Shown one piece after another: positions 1-5,804 of a DNA stretch of 5,804 nucleotides. The position numbers and the translations under genes were made by a program. The notes beneath the pieces were generated by a model. The model did no database searches, was not told where the DNA came from, and worked only from the letters and a program-made list of their open reading frames with translations. The stretch comes from an uncultured Eubacteriales bacterium (lineage in GTDB: Bacteria; Bacillota; Clostridia; Christensenellales; Pumilibacteraceae), in the NCBI GenBank assembly GCA_900553005.1, contig USBU01000087.1, positions 1 to 5,804 on the forward strand. The letters run 5' to 3'. Positions within the stretch are counted from its first letter, which is position 1. Each line of letters begins with the position of its first letter.

Positions 1-1
1 G

Positions 2-34
2 TCGTCGGCAGCGTCAGATGTGTATAAGAGACAG
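2..34 (+). other. Illumina Nextera (Tn5) Read 1 adapter, not genomic
   Basis: The first bases are the Nextera Read 1 transposase adapter: the 14-nt overhang TCGTCGGCAGCGTC (2-15) followed by the 19-nt Tn5 mosaic end AGATGTGTATAAGAGACAG (16-34), with no mismatch. Base 1 is then probably the last base of an i5 index. Genomic sequence starts at base 35. In translation this adapter gives well-known artefact peptides: MYKRQ in the frame used here (GTG at 20-22), MCIRDS in the frame of the ATG at 18, and LSLIHI on the reverse strand. It should be trimmed before any annotation or deposition. Confidence 0.98.
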
Positions 35-1360
35 CATATTTATCTTATCGACGAGCGGGTTGCGTTCGGAGAGGGGTTTCTTCGCCGCGAATTTTTTTAC
101 GAGGGCGGACTTATCGATTTCGTGCGCGACCTGAACGAAACCAAAAATCCGGCTTTTCCGGATCCCGTCTATCTGACCGGCTCCAGGGACGGCATCGACG
201 CCGAAATAGCTTTTCAGTACACCGACGCGTATACCGAAAATATTTTTTCGTATGTCAACAATATTCCCACAACCGAGGGCGGCACGCACGAAACCGGCTT
301 TAAGATGGGGCTGACCAAAGTCATGAATGATTGGGCAAGAAAGCTGGGATTTTTAAAGGAAAAGGACGCCAACCTCATAGGCGACGATTACAGAGAAGGG
401 CTTACCGCCGTTCTTTCCGTCAAAATGCAGAATATTCAGTTTGAGGGACAGACGAAAACCAAGCTCGGCAACACCGAGGCGAAAGCCGCTCTGGAGGCCA
501 TAATAACAAGCGAACTTAACGCGTTTTTTGAAAAAAACCAGACCGTTGCGGAGATTTCCGTAAAAAAAGGCATACTTGCAGCCAAGGTCAGGGAGGCCGC
601 GCGCAAGGAAAAGGAGCTTACGCGGGCGAAAAACAGCATAGATAATTTTCATACCGTCGGAAAGCTTAAAAGCTGCACCGGCAAAAAGCCCGAACTCAAC
701 GAGCTGTTTATCGTAGAGGGCGACAGCGCGGGAGGCACGTGCTCGCAGGCGCGCAACCGTTCGTTTCAGGCGATACTTCCGCTTCGCGGAAAGCCGCTTA
801 ACGCCGAGAAAAAACGGCTTGACCAGGTGTTGGCCAACGAGGAAATCAGGACGCTTATTTCCGCTTTGGGCGCAGGACTCGGCGAGGACTTCGACCTTGC
901 CGATTTAAGGTACCACAAGGTTGTCATTCTGTCGGACGCCGATCAGGACGGACTGCATATACGCGCCATACTGCTGACTTTCTTTTTCCGTTATATGCGG
1001 GAGCTTATAAACGAGGGGCACGTATATATCGGTTTGCCTCCGCTTTATAAGATAGAAAAAAAGGGACAGGTGGAGTACGCCTACGACGACGAAGCTTTAG
1101 ACGAGCTTAAGAAAAAGATGGGACGCGGGACGGAAATCCAGCGATACAAGGGCCTTGGCGAAATGAACGCAGATCAGCTGTGGAATACAACCATGGATCC
1201 GAAAAAGCGCAAGCTTGTGCGCGTCACTATAGAGGACGCCGCGCAGGCGGAAAAGCTTGTCAGCGTGCTTATGGGCGACGCGATAGAGCCAAGACGCAAT
1301 TATATCGTCGATCACGCCGATTTCAATAAAGAAGATTCGTTTATGGAAAACGTCAAATAA
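35..1360 (+). CDS. parE: DNA topoisomerase IV subunit B (ParE), partial: N-terminal ATPase domain missing
   Basis: B subunit of a type IIA topoisomerase, which works as a ParE2-ParC2 tetramer and uses ATP to pass one DNA duplex through another, mainly to decatenate daughter chromosomes. Only 441 codons remain; by comparison with E. coli GyrB about 200 residues, nearly the whole GHKL ATPase domain, lie beyond the contig end. What remains starts in the transducer domain (YEGG and DFV..LN at 95-136; NNIPTTEGGTHETGF near 259-303) with the ATP-sensing QTK loop at 449-457. The TOPRIM domain follows: EGDSAGG at 716-736 with the catalytic Glu, PLRGKPLN at 779-802, and the metal site DADQDG at 935-952. 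The tail has RYKGLGEMN at 1142-1168 and QLWNTTMDP. The large TOPRIM insertion of E. coli GyrB is absent. The apparent GTG start at 20 lies in adapter and is false. I call it ParE rather than GyrB because its partner lacks a canonical GyrA box and because of its short HADFNKEDSF-type C-terminus. A gyrB label cannot be fully excluded. Confidence 0.88.
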   Translation, partial: HIYLIDERVAFGEGFLRREFFYEGGLIDFVRDLNETKNPAFPDPVYLTGSRDGIDAEIAFQYTDAYTENIFSYVNNIPTTEGGTHETGFKMGLTKVMNDWARKLGFLKEKDANLIGDDYREGLTAVLSVKMQNIQFEGQTKTKLGNTEAKAALEAIITSELNAFFEKNQTVAEISVKKGILAAKVREAARKEKELTRAKNSIDNFHTVGKLKSCTGKKPELNELFIVEGDSAGGTCSQARNRSFQAILPLRGKPLNAEKKRLDQVLANEEIRTLISALGAGLGEDFDLADLRYHKVVILSDADQDGLHIRAILLTFFFRYMRELINEGHVYIGLPPLYKIEKKGQVEYAYDDEALDELKKKMGRGTEIQRYKGLGEMNADQLWNTTMDPKKRKLVRVTIEDAAQAEKLVSVLMGDAIEPRRNYIVDHADFNKEDSFMENVK

Positions 1361-1364
1361 CGCC

Positions 1365-1369
1365 GGAGA
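1365..1369 (+). promoter_or_regulatory. Shine-Dalgarno sequence of parC
   Basis: GGAGA lies in the 15-nt gap after the parE stop codon, about seven bases before the ATG at 1376. It fixes the parC start and indicates that parE and parC are translated from one message. Confidence 0.8.
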
Positions 1370-1375
1370 AAAACT

Positions 1376-3814
1376 ATGGAAGAAACCAACGGAATTATTT
1401 TGAAGAATATGGAAGACGTGATGCACGAATCCATGATACCGTACTCCGAGTGCGTTATTCTGGACCGTGCGCTGCCCCGCGTCGAGGACGGGCTTAAGCC
1501 CGTGCAGCGCCGCATATTGTTCGACATGCTGGAGCTGGGACTTTATCCCGACCGGCCTTACAAGAAGTGCGCGCGCGTCGTGGGCGACTGCCTCGGCAAA
1601 TATCATCCGCACGGCGACAGCTCGGTTTACGGGGCGCTCGTGCGCATGGCTCAGTCCTTCAACATGGGCGCGACGCTTGTCGACGGGCAGGGCAACTTCG
1701 GCGATATAGACGGCAACGGCGCGGCGGCAATGCGTTATACCGAATGCCGGCTGACTCCGCTGGCAATGGAGCTTATCAAGGATATGGGCAGCCCGGACGA
1801 CGAGATCGTTCGCTGGGGCTGCAATTTTGACGACACGCTTAAGGAGCCCGAGATTCTGCCCGGCCGCTTTCCCAACCTGCTTGTCAACGGCGCCGCGGGA
1901 ATCGCCGTGGGCCTTGCCACCAATATTCCTACCCACAATCTTGCGGAAGTTATAGACGGCGTGGTTGCGTATATCGACAAGCCCAGCATTAAGCTTCCCG
2001 AAATGATGAAGATCATCAAGGGCCCGGATTTTCCGACTGGCGGTTATATCATAGCCGACGAGGAGCTTAAAAAGGCTTACGAGACCGGCCGAGGCAAGCT
2101 TATAATCCGAGCCAAGGTTCATATAGAGGCGGAGGGAGAAAAGCGGCTTATAGTAATAGACGAGCTTCCGTATCAGGTCAATAAGTCCGCGCTTTTAGAA
2201 AATATCCTAAAGCTCAGGGAGGAGAAAAAAGGTCTGCTGATGGGCATCAGCGATATAGCCGACGAGTCCGATCGCAGCGGCATACGCGCAGTTATCAAGG
2301 TAAAAAAGGACAGCGATCCGGCCGCTATATTAAACGCGCTGTTTAAATCCACAAATCTTTCTACCTCTTTCGGCGTAAACATGGTAGCTATTGCCGAAGG
2401 TAAGCCCAAAACGCTTGGGCTTATGCAGATCATAGAATATTACGTCAATTATCAGCGCGATTTTATCGTCAAGCGCACTAAATGCGAGCTCGATAACTGC
2501 CGCAAGCGCGAGCATATTCTGGAAGGGCTGGTCATAGCGGTGCGCAATATCGACGAGGTCGTTGCCATAATCAAAAAAAGCCAGTCCACGGCCGATGCTC
2601 GCGACAAGCTGCGCGCGCGCTTTAAATTGAGCGAGCGTCAGGCCGACGCGATATTGGATTTGAGACTTGCCAGACTTACTCATCTCGAGATTTACAAGCT
2701 TGAGCAGGAGCTTAAGGATCTGCGCGCGCGCATAGCGCGGCTGACGGCGATACTCGGCTCCAAAAAGCAGCAGATGGAAGTCGTCAAGGAAGAAATGCTG
2801 GCTATCAAAAAGAATTACAAGACGCCCAGGCGGAGCGTAATATTAAAGTCCGAAAAGGAATATATCGTTCCGGACGAAAGCGCGCCCAGAGCGATAGACG
2901 ACAGCGTGGTATGCTATACTGCTCGCGGAAACGTCAAGCGCATGGCCATGAAAAACTTTAACATGGCGACCAGAGACTTTACGGATAGTTCTTCGCTGAA
3001 CGAGCTGTGCTCCTCCGTAGTTGATTGCTCGGGAGCGGAGCGCGTGATGTGCTTTACAAGCCTGGGCAACTGCGTTAAACTGGATCTCGACGCTCTGCCC
3101 GACGGCAAATGGAAGGAAAAGGGCGGCCCGCTTAAAAGCGTTTATCCTGCGGCGGCCGAGGGAGAAAAGATCGTATATATGCTTCCTCTTGCCGAAAAGC
3201 TGCCAAAAGGCAACCTCTTATTCTATACTAAAAGCGGCATGGTCAAAAAGACCGATTGGACTGAGTACGGCGTAGTAAAATCGATTTTCCAGGCAATAAA
3301 GCTAAAGGACGGCGACGAGGTGATAGGTATGGAATGCGAGCGCGAGGGCTGCTCGCTGATATTCGTCACTAAAAACGGCATGAGTCTCAACGCCGATATG
3401 AGCGATATACCTGTTCAGGGCAGAATCTCCGGCGGCGTAAAGGGTATAAATCTGGGCGACGGGGACGAATGTATCTTTATCCGTCAGGTCGAAGACGGCG
3501 GAGAGGTCGTGCTTGTCACGGACAAGGGTTATGCCAAGCGCGTTCTGGTAGTCGATCTCGATATCATGGCGCGCTACCGTAAGGGCGTGAAAATAATCGA
3601 TATAAAGGGTAACAACGGTAAAAAGCTTGTGTTTGCAAGCTATGTTACGGAGCCGTATAAAATCGTGCTTCAGGTGGGCGAGGATTATCTGTCCGCGTTT
3701 TCCACCGAGGACCTCAGCATCGAGAGCCGCACTCACGCGGGCCGCGCGCTGGTCAAGGGCAAGGTTGCGGTCGAGGCCGTGTATATATATAACTCTGGGT
3801 TCGTAAACGGCTGA
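1376..3814 (+). CDS. parC: DNA topoisomerase IV subunit A (ParC)
   Basis: DNA-cleaving subunit of topoisomerase IV, partner of the ParE encoded 15 nt upstream. The 812-aa length is normal for the family. The winged-helix region carries LKPVQRRIL (residues 40-48), the quinolone-determining segment HPHGDSSVYGALVRMAQ (77-93), and AAMRYTE (117-123), where Tyr121 is the nucleophile that forms the covalent bond with DNA. NGAAGIAVGLATNIP (171-185) contains the DNA-intercalating isoleucine, Ile176. A tower domain follows, then a long helical coiled-coil arm around 345-475. The C-terminus is a beta-pinwheel with six recognisable strand motifs starting near residues 511, 556, 613, 660, 711 and 763. No canonical GyrA box (QRRGGKG-like) is present; the nearest is the degenerate QGRISGGVKG at 681-690. 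Nor is there an acidic tail, so ParC fits better than GyrA. Two oddities: Gly86 sits at the E. coli GyrA Asp87 position, and Cys65, Cys72 and Cys124 surround the active-site region. The start is supported by the upstream SD and by the alignment of the first domain. Confidence 0.9.
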   Translation: MEETNGIILKNMEDVMHESMIPYSECVILDRALPRVEDGLKPVQRRILFDMLELGLYPDRPYKKCARVVGDCLGKYHPHGDSSVYGALVRMAQSFNMGATLVDGQGNFGDIDGNGAAAMRYTECRLTPLAMELIKDMGSPDDEIVRWGCNFDDTLKEPEILPGRFPNLLVNGAAGIAVGLATNIPTHNLAEVIDGVVAYIDKPSIKLPEMMKIIKGPDFPTGGYIIADEELKKAYETGRGKLIIRAKVHIEAEGEKRLIVIDELPYQVNKSALLENILKLREEKKGLLMGISDIADESDRSGIRAVIKVKKDSDPAAILNALFKSTNLSTSFGVNMVAIAEGKPKTLGLMQIIEYYVNYQRDFIVKRTKCELDNCRKREHILEGLVIAVRNIDEVVAIIKKSQSTADARDKLRARFKLSERQADAILDLRLARLTHLEIYKLEQELKDLRARIARLTAILGSKKQQMEVVKEEMLAIKKNYKTPRRSVILKSEKEYIVPDESAPRAIDDSVVCYTARGNVKRMAMKNFNMATRDFTDSSSLNELCSSVVDCSGAERVMCFTSLGNCVKLDLDALPDGKWKEKGGPLKSVYPAAAEGEKIVYMLPLAEKLPKGNLLFYTKSGMVKKTDWTEYGVVKSIFQAIKLKDGDEVIGMECEREGCSLIFVTKNGMSLNADMSDIPVQGRISGGVKGINLGDGDECIFIRQVEDGGEVVLVTDKGYAKRVLVVDLDIMARYRKGVKIIDIKGNNGKKLVFASYVTEPYKIVLQVGEDYLSAFSTEDLSIESRTHAGRALVKGKVAVEAVYIYNSGFVNG
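3765..3793 (+). promoter_or_regulatory. Possible internal promoter for the ABC-F gene
   Basis: Inside the last codons of parC, TTGCGG (3765-3770) is followed after 17 bases by TATAAC (3788-3793), within a TATATATATAAC run that stands out in GC-rich surroundings. Initiation would fall near 3800 and give a leader of about 60 nt containing the hairpin at 3826-3841. The -35 match is only moderate (TTG conserved) and the site is inside coding sequence, so this is tentative. Confidence 0.25.
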
Positions 3815-3817
3815 AAT

Positions 3818-3842
3818 AAAAAAATCGCGCATTAAGGCGCGG
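3818..3842 (-). terminator. Small hairpin with U-tract on the minus strand, candidate antisense terminator
   Basis: In the 45-nt gap between parC and the ABC-F gene, CGCGC (3826-3830) pairs with GCGCG (3837-3841) around a 6-nt loop, and a T-G pair can extend the stem. Seven A residues lie at 3818-3824. Read on the - strand this is a short GC stem followed by a U-tract, the form of an intrinsic terminator. Read on the + strand there is no U-tract after the stem, so it should not stop parE-parC transcription. The stem is only five to six pairs, so strength is doubtful. Its 3' arm lies just before the ABC-F ribosome-binding region. Confidence 0.35.
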
Positions 3843-3859
3843 CAAACGGAATTACTGAA

Positions 3860-5407
3860 ATGAGTATACTTAAAATCAACGGCTTAAGCCATATGTACGA
3901 CAATAAAGTGCTGTTTAAAGACGCCGATCTTACGATTAACAACGGCGAGCACGTCGGCATAGTCGGACTTAACGGCGCTGGCAAAAGCACTTTTATAAAC
4001 ATCATCGCGCACAACGTCACTCAGGACTCGGGAGAGGTGATCTGGCTTAACGGGATACGTTACGGCTATCTTGATCAGCACGCGGAAATCGACCGTTCGC
4101 TTACGGTCATGGAATATCTAAGCTCCGCGTTCGCGCATCTTTACGAGCTTGACGCCAAGCTTCAAAAGCTGTACGAGGATATGGCCTCGGTCAGCGACGA
4201 GAAGGAGCTTGACAGAATGATAGACAAGTCCAACCGTATGCTGGAAACGCTCACGCGCGAGCATTTTTACGATATAGAATCGCAGATTAAAAAGGTAGCC
4301 AACGGTCTAGGCATCCATGCGTTCGGTTACGATACCGTGATTTCCACGCTGTCCGGCGGTCAGCGCGCAAAGCTGATGCTGGCAAAGCTCATTTTAGAGG
4401 AGCTTGACGTCATGCTGCTGGACGAGCCTACCAATTTTCTCGACGTGGAGCATATAGAATGGCTGATAAAATATCTTAACGGTTTTGATAAGACGTTTAT
4501 GGTCATTTCGCACGACACGGATTTTCTGGACGGCGTGTGCAAATATATCGTCAGTATTGAAAACGGTTCTATCCGCAAATATACGGGCAATTACTCGCAG
4601 TTTTTGGTTCAGCACGAAATGGCTGTCAAGCAGTACGAGGAGGATTATGCCCGCCAGCAGGCCGAAATCAAGCGCATGGAAGATTACATTAACCGCAACA
4701 AGGCCCGCGCCGCCACCGCCGGAATGGCCAACAGCCGTAAAAAAATGCTCGGCCGCATAGAGGTTATGGCAAAGCCTGCGACGGTACTTGACGCGCACTT
4801 CGATTTTCCGTGCGTGATGCTCAACACCAAGGATATGCTCAATGTTGAAAATCTCGAGATCGGCTATGACCGCGTGCTGCTGCCGCCGATAAATTTTAAT
4901 ATGCGCGGCGATACCAAACTGTGGATGCGCGGCGCCAACGGTATAGGAAAAAGCACCATGCTTAAAACGCTGATGGGACTGATTCCCAAAAAGGGCGGGG
5001 ATTTCAGGTTTCACATCGCAGCAAAGCCCGCGTATCTGGAGCAGGACTTGTCCTTCCGCAATACTTCAATGACTCCGTTCGATTATATTTCGGACTGTTT
5101 TCCGCGCTACGGCGCAAAGGAAATCCGCAGTGAGCTGAGCAAAGTCGGTATCCGCGGCGAAATGGCGCTCAGGCATATTTCCGATCTCAGCGGAGGAGAA
5201 CAGGTCCGTATCCGTATCCTGACGATAATGAATGTGACGTCCAATATTCTCATACTTGACGAGCCGACAAATCACCTTGACGTGCGCGCCAAGGACGTAT
5301 TGATGGCGGCTCTTAAAAAATACGAGGGCGCCGTTTTGCTCGTCAGCCATGAAAAACAGTTTGCCGAGGCCGTCTGTAACGACGTGTTTACCTGCCGCGA
5401 ATTGTAA
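3860..5407 (+). CDS. ABC-F family ATPase (ribosome-associated, no membrane domain)
   Basis: Soluble protein with two ABC ATPase domains, 515 aa, the usual size for the short Firmicutes ABC-F group (similar in layout to B. subtilis YfmM, from memory). ABC-F proteins bind the ribosomal E site and adjust translation; they are not transporters. Domain 1: Walker A GLNGAGKST (36-44), Q-loop Gln73, signature LSGGQ (164-168), Walker B with Glu189 in LLDEPTNFLD, and His218. An arm-like helical insertion lies around 85-145. The inter-domain linker (about 240-320) is charged and helical, with NRNKARAATAGMANSRKKM at 278-296. Domain 2: Walker A GANGIGKST (358-366), Q-loop Gln395, LSGGE (443-447), Walker B with Glu468 in LILDEPTNHLD, and His497. 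All catalytic residues of both sites are present. There are no membrane segments, and I see no extended linker that would mark it as an antibiotic-resistance ABC-F. The ATG at 3860 fits the family start, but its SD is weak (ACGGA at 3846-3850), so expression may be lower than for parC or set by the leader. Confidence 0.9.
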   Translation: MSILKINGLSHMYDNKVLFKDADLTINNGEHVGIVGLNGAGKSTFINIIAHNVTQDSGEVIWLNGIRYGYLDQHAEIDRSLTVMEYLSSAFAHLYELDAKLQKLYEDMASVSDEKELDRMIDKSNRMLETLTREHFYDIESQIKKVANGLGIHAFGYDTVISTLSGGQRAKLMLAKLILEELDVMLLDEPTNFLDVEHIEWLIKYLNGFDKTFMVISHDTDFLDGVCKYIVSIENGSIRKYTGNYSQFLVQHEMAVKQYEEDYARQQAEIKRMEDYINRNKARAATAGMANSRKKMLGRIEVMAKPATVLDAHFDFPCVMLNTKDMLNVENLEIGYDRVLLPPINFNMRGDTKLWMRGANGIGKSTMLKTLMGLIPKKGGDFRFHIAAKPAYLEQDLSFRNTSMTPFDYISDCFPRYGAKEIRSELSKVGIRGEMALRHISDLSGGEQVRIRILTIMNVTSNILILDEPTNHLDVRAKDVLMAALKKYEGAVLLVSHEKQFAEAVCNDVFTCREL

Positions 5408-5426
5408 AATGTAATTAACAGCAGTC

Positions 5427-5462
5427 AAAAACAAGCGATAACGATCGTTATCGCTTGTTTTT
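5427..5462. terminator. Perfect two-way intrinsic terminator between convergent genes
   Basis: A 36-bp inverted repeat with no mismatch is centred between 5444 and 5445. It folds into a 16-bp stem with a GATC loop. The outer arms are an A tract (5427-5431) and a T tract (5458-5463), so each strand reads as a stem followed by a U run. It lies about 20 nt after the ABC-F stop codon and about 11 nt after the stop codon of the - strand regulator, so it can end both transcripts. Confidence 0.93.
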
Positions 5463-5473
5463 TATGACTTGAC

Positions 5474-5782
5474 TTAATTTTTAAGAAAATCCAGCAAGGC
5501 TTGCTTTTTGTCTTTTGTAAGCTTTCTGTACGCGCAGATTAAATTTTTTTCATCGCTGCTGAGATATTCGGTTGTCTCGTCGCAGGCAAAAAACTGCGAT
5601 AAAGTCAGGCCGAAGGCGTCGCAGATATTTTCAAGCGTTTCGATTTTCGGAGGCGTGTTTCTTTTAAGCATTGAAGCAAGAGTCGATTGAGTAAGCCCCG
5701 CCTCAAGAGCCAAATTATATACGGACCAGTTTCGCTGCCGTCTCAATTTGTGTATTTTCTCGATAATGTCGCTGTTTGTCAT
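5474..5782 (-). CDS. XRE-family helix-turn-helix transcriptional regulator
   Basis: A 102-aa protein made of one Cro/C1-type DNA-binding domain (about residues 5-65) and a short C-terminal helical segment. The HTH is clear: VYNLALEAGL (21-30) is the scaffold helix, TQSTLASMLKR (31-41) the recognition helix, and PKIETLENICDAFGLTLSQFF (45-65) the closing helices. The tail LSSDEKNLICAYRKLTKDKKQALLDFL resembles the short helix that follows the HTH in many clostridial regulators and may aid dimerisation. There is no sensor, protease or phage-type C-terminal domain. The target is unknown; autoregulation is common in this family. The ATG at 5782 fits the family start, but the frame is open to the window edge, so a start further upstream cannot be ruled out. 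It converges on the ABC-F gene and is separated from it by a terminator, so no functional link is implied. Confidence 0.85.
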   Translation of the reverse strand: MTNSDIIEKIHKLRRQRNWSVYNLALEAGLTQSTLASMLKRNTPPKIETLENICDAFGLTLSQFFACDETTEYLSSDEKNLICAYRKLTKDKKQALLDFLKN

Positions 5783-5788
5783 ACTTGT

Positions 5789-5794
5789 ATTATA
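5789..5794 (-). promoter_or_regulatory. -10 promoter element of the XRE regulator
   Basis: The minus strand reads TATAAT, an exact consensus -10 box, six bases before the ATG at 5782. The matching -35 box would lie beyond the window. Standard spacing places the transcription start at or next to the A of the ATG, which implies a leaderless message. No Shine-Dalgarno sequence is visible. Confidence 0.55.
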
Positions 5795-5804
5795 TAACGT
5801 AATT

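Noticed and set aside
20..34. GTG start and MYKRQ as the N-terminus of the topoisomerase B subunit
   Set aside because: These codons lie in the Nextera mosaic end and are artefactual; the true N-terminus is outside the contig.
1097..2122. 341-aa open frame on the minus strand across the parE-parC junction
   Set aside because: It lies wholly opposite two well-conserved genes, has no recognisable domain, and is a product of the GC-leaning codon use of the genes opposite.
1569..2740. Runs of alternating CG/GC within parC (for example near 1570, 2610 and 2720) as repeats or Z-DNA elements
   Set aside because: They encode in-frame Ala and Arg codons (such as CGC GCG) and fit general codon use; there is no conserved unit or spacing.
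35..3814. Calling the pair gyrB-gyrA
   Set aside because: The A subunit lacks a canonical GyrA box and acidic tail, and the B subunit C-terminus looks ParE-like. Kept as a minority alternative.
3302..3832. 176-aa open frame on the minus strand over the end of parC, next to the minus-strand hairpin
   Set aside because: It starts near the hairpin rather than ending there, so the terminator does not serve it, and its sequence shows no family features. The ParC pinwheel in the other frame is clear.
4394..5014. 206-aa open frame on the minus strand within the ABC-F gene
   Set aside because: It is a shadow of the ABC-F coding frame with no domain and no promoter or ribosome-binding support.
3860..5407. 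ABC-F gene as an antibiotic-resistance determinant or ABC transporter
   Set aside because: There are no membrane segments, and the linker and length match the housekeeping short ABC-F group rather than known resistance types; sequence alone gives no support for resistance.
5508..5690. 60-aa plus-strand open frame opposite the XRE regulator
   Set aside because: The minus-strand frame encodes a clear HTH protein; this one is its shadow.

Overview
The window is the end of an assembled short-read contig carrying four genes from what looks like an uncultured, Clostridia-like Firmicute. It begins with Illumina Nextera adapter sequence (bases 2-34), so genomic sequence starts at base 35. The lineage call rests on an adjacent topoisomerase IV pair with no TOPRIM insertion, a short ABC-F ATPase of the Firmicutes type, a clostridial-type single-domain XRE regulator, and base composition that is GC-leaning yet uses many ATA isoleucine and AGG/AGA arginine codons. 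It is an inference, not a placement.

Layout: bases 35-1360 hold the C-terminal part of a type IIA topoisomerase B subunit (parE; the ATPase domain is cut off by the contig end). After 15 nt and a clear Shine-Dalgarno sequence comes the complete A subunit (parC, 1376-3814). After a 45-nt gap with a weak SD and a small hairpin comes an ABC-F protein gene (3860-5407). All three read on the + strand and could be one transcription unit, although a weak internal promoter may lie at the end of parC. A perfect 36-bp inverted repeat with flanking A and T tracts (5427-5462) is a two-way terminator between this block and a convergent gene on the - strand, a 102-aa XRE-family regulator (5474-5782). Its predicted -10 box lies only six bases from the start codon.

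ParE and ParC together form topoisomerase IV, which decatenates replicated chromosomes and relaxes supercoils. The ABC-F protein is expected to act on the ribosome, so the block joins two unrelated core processes. The regulator is separated from them by the terminator, and nothing here shows that it controls them.

This is mostly ordinary chromosomal core sequence. I see no mobile element, CRISPR array, RNA gene or new multi-gene system. The points worth a second look are the adapter-derived false N-terminus, a glycine at the main quinolone-resistance position of ParC, unusual residues in the ParE metal-binding motif, cysteines clustered near the ParC active site, a minus-strand terminator-like hairpin before the ABC-F gene, and the probably leaderless regulator.
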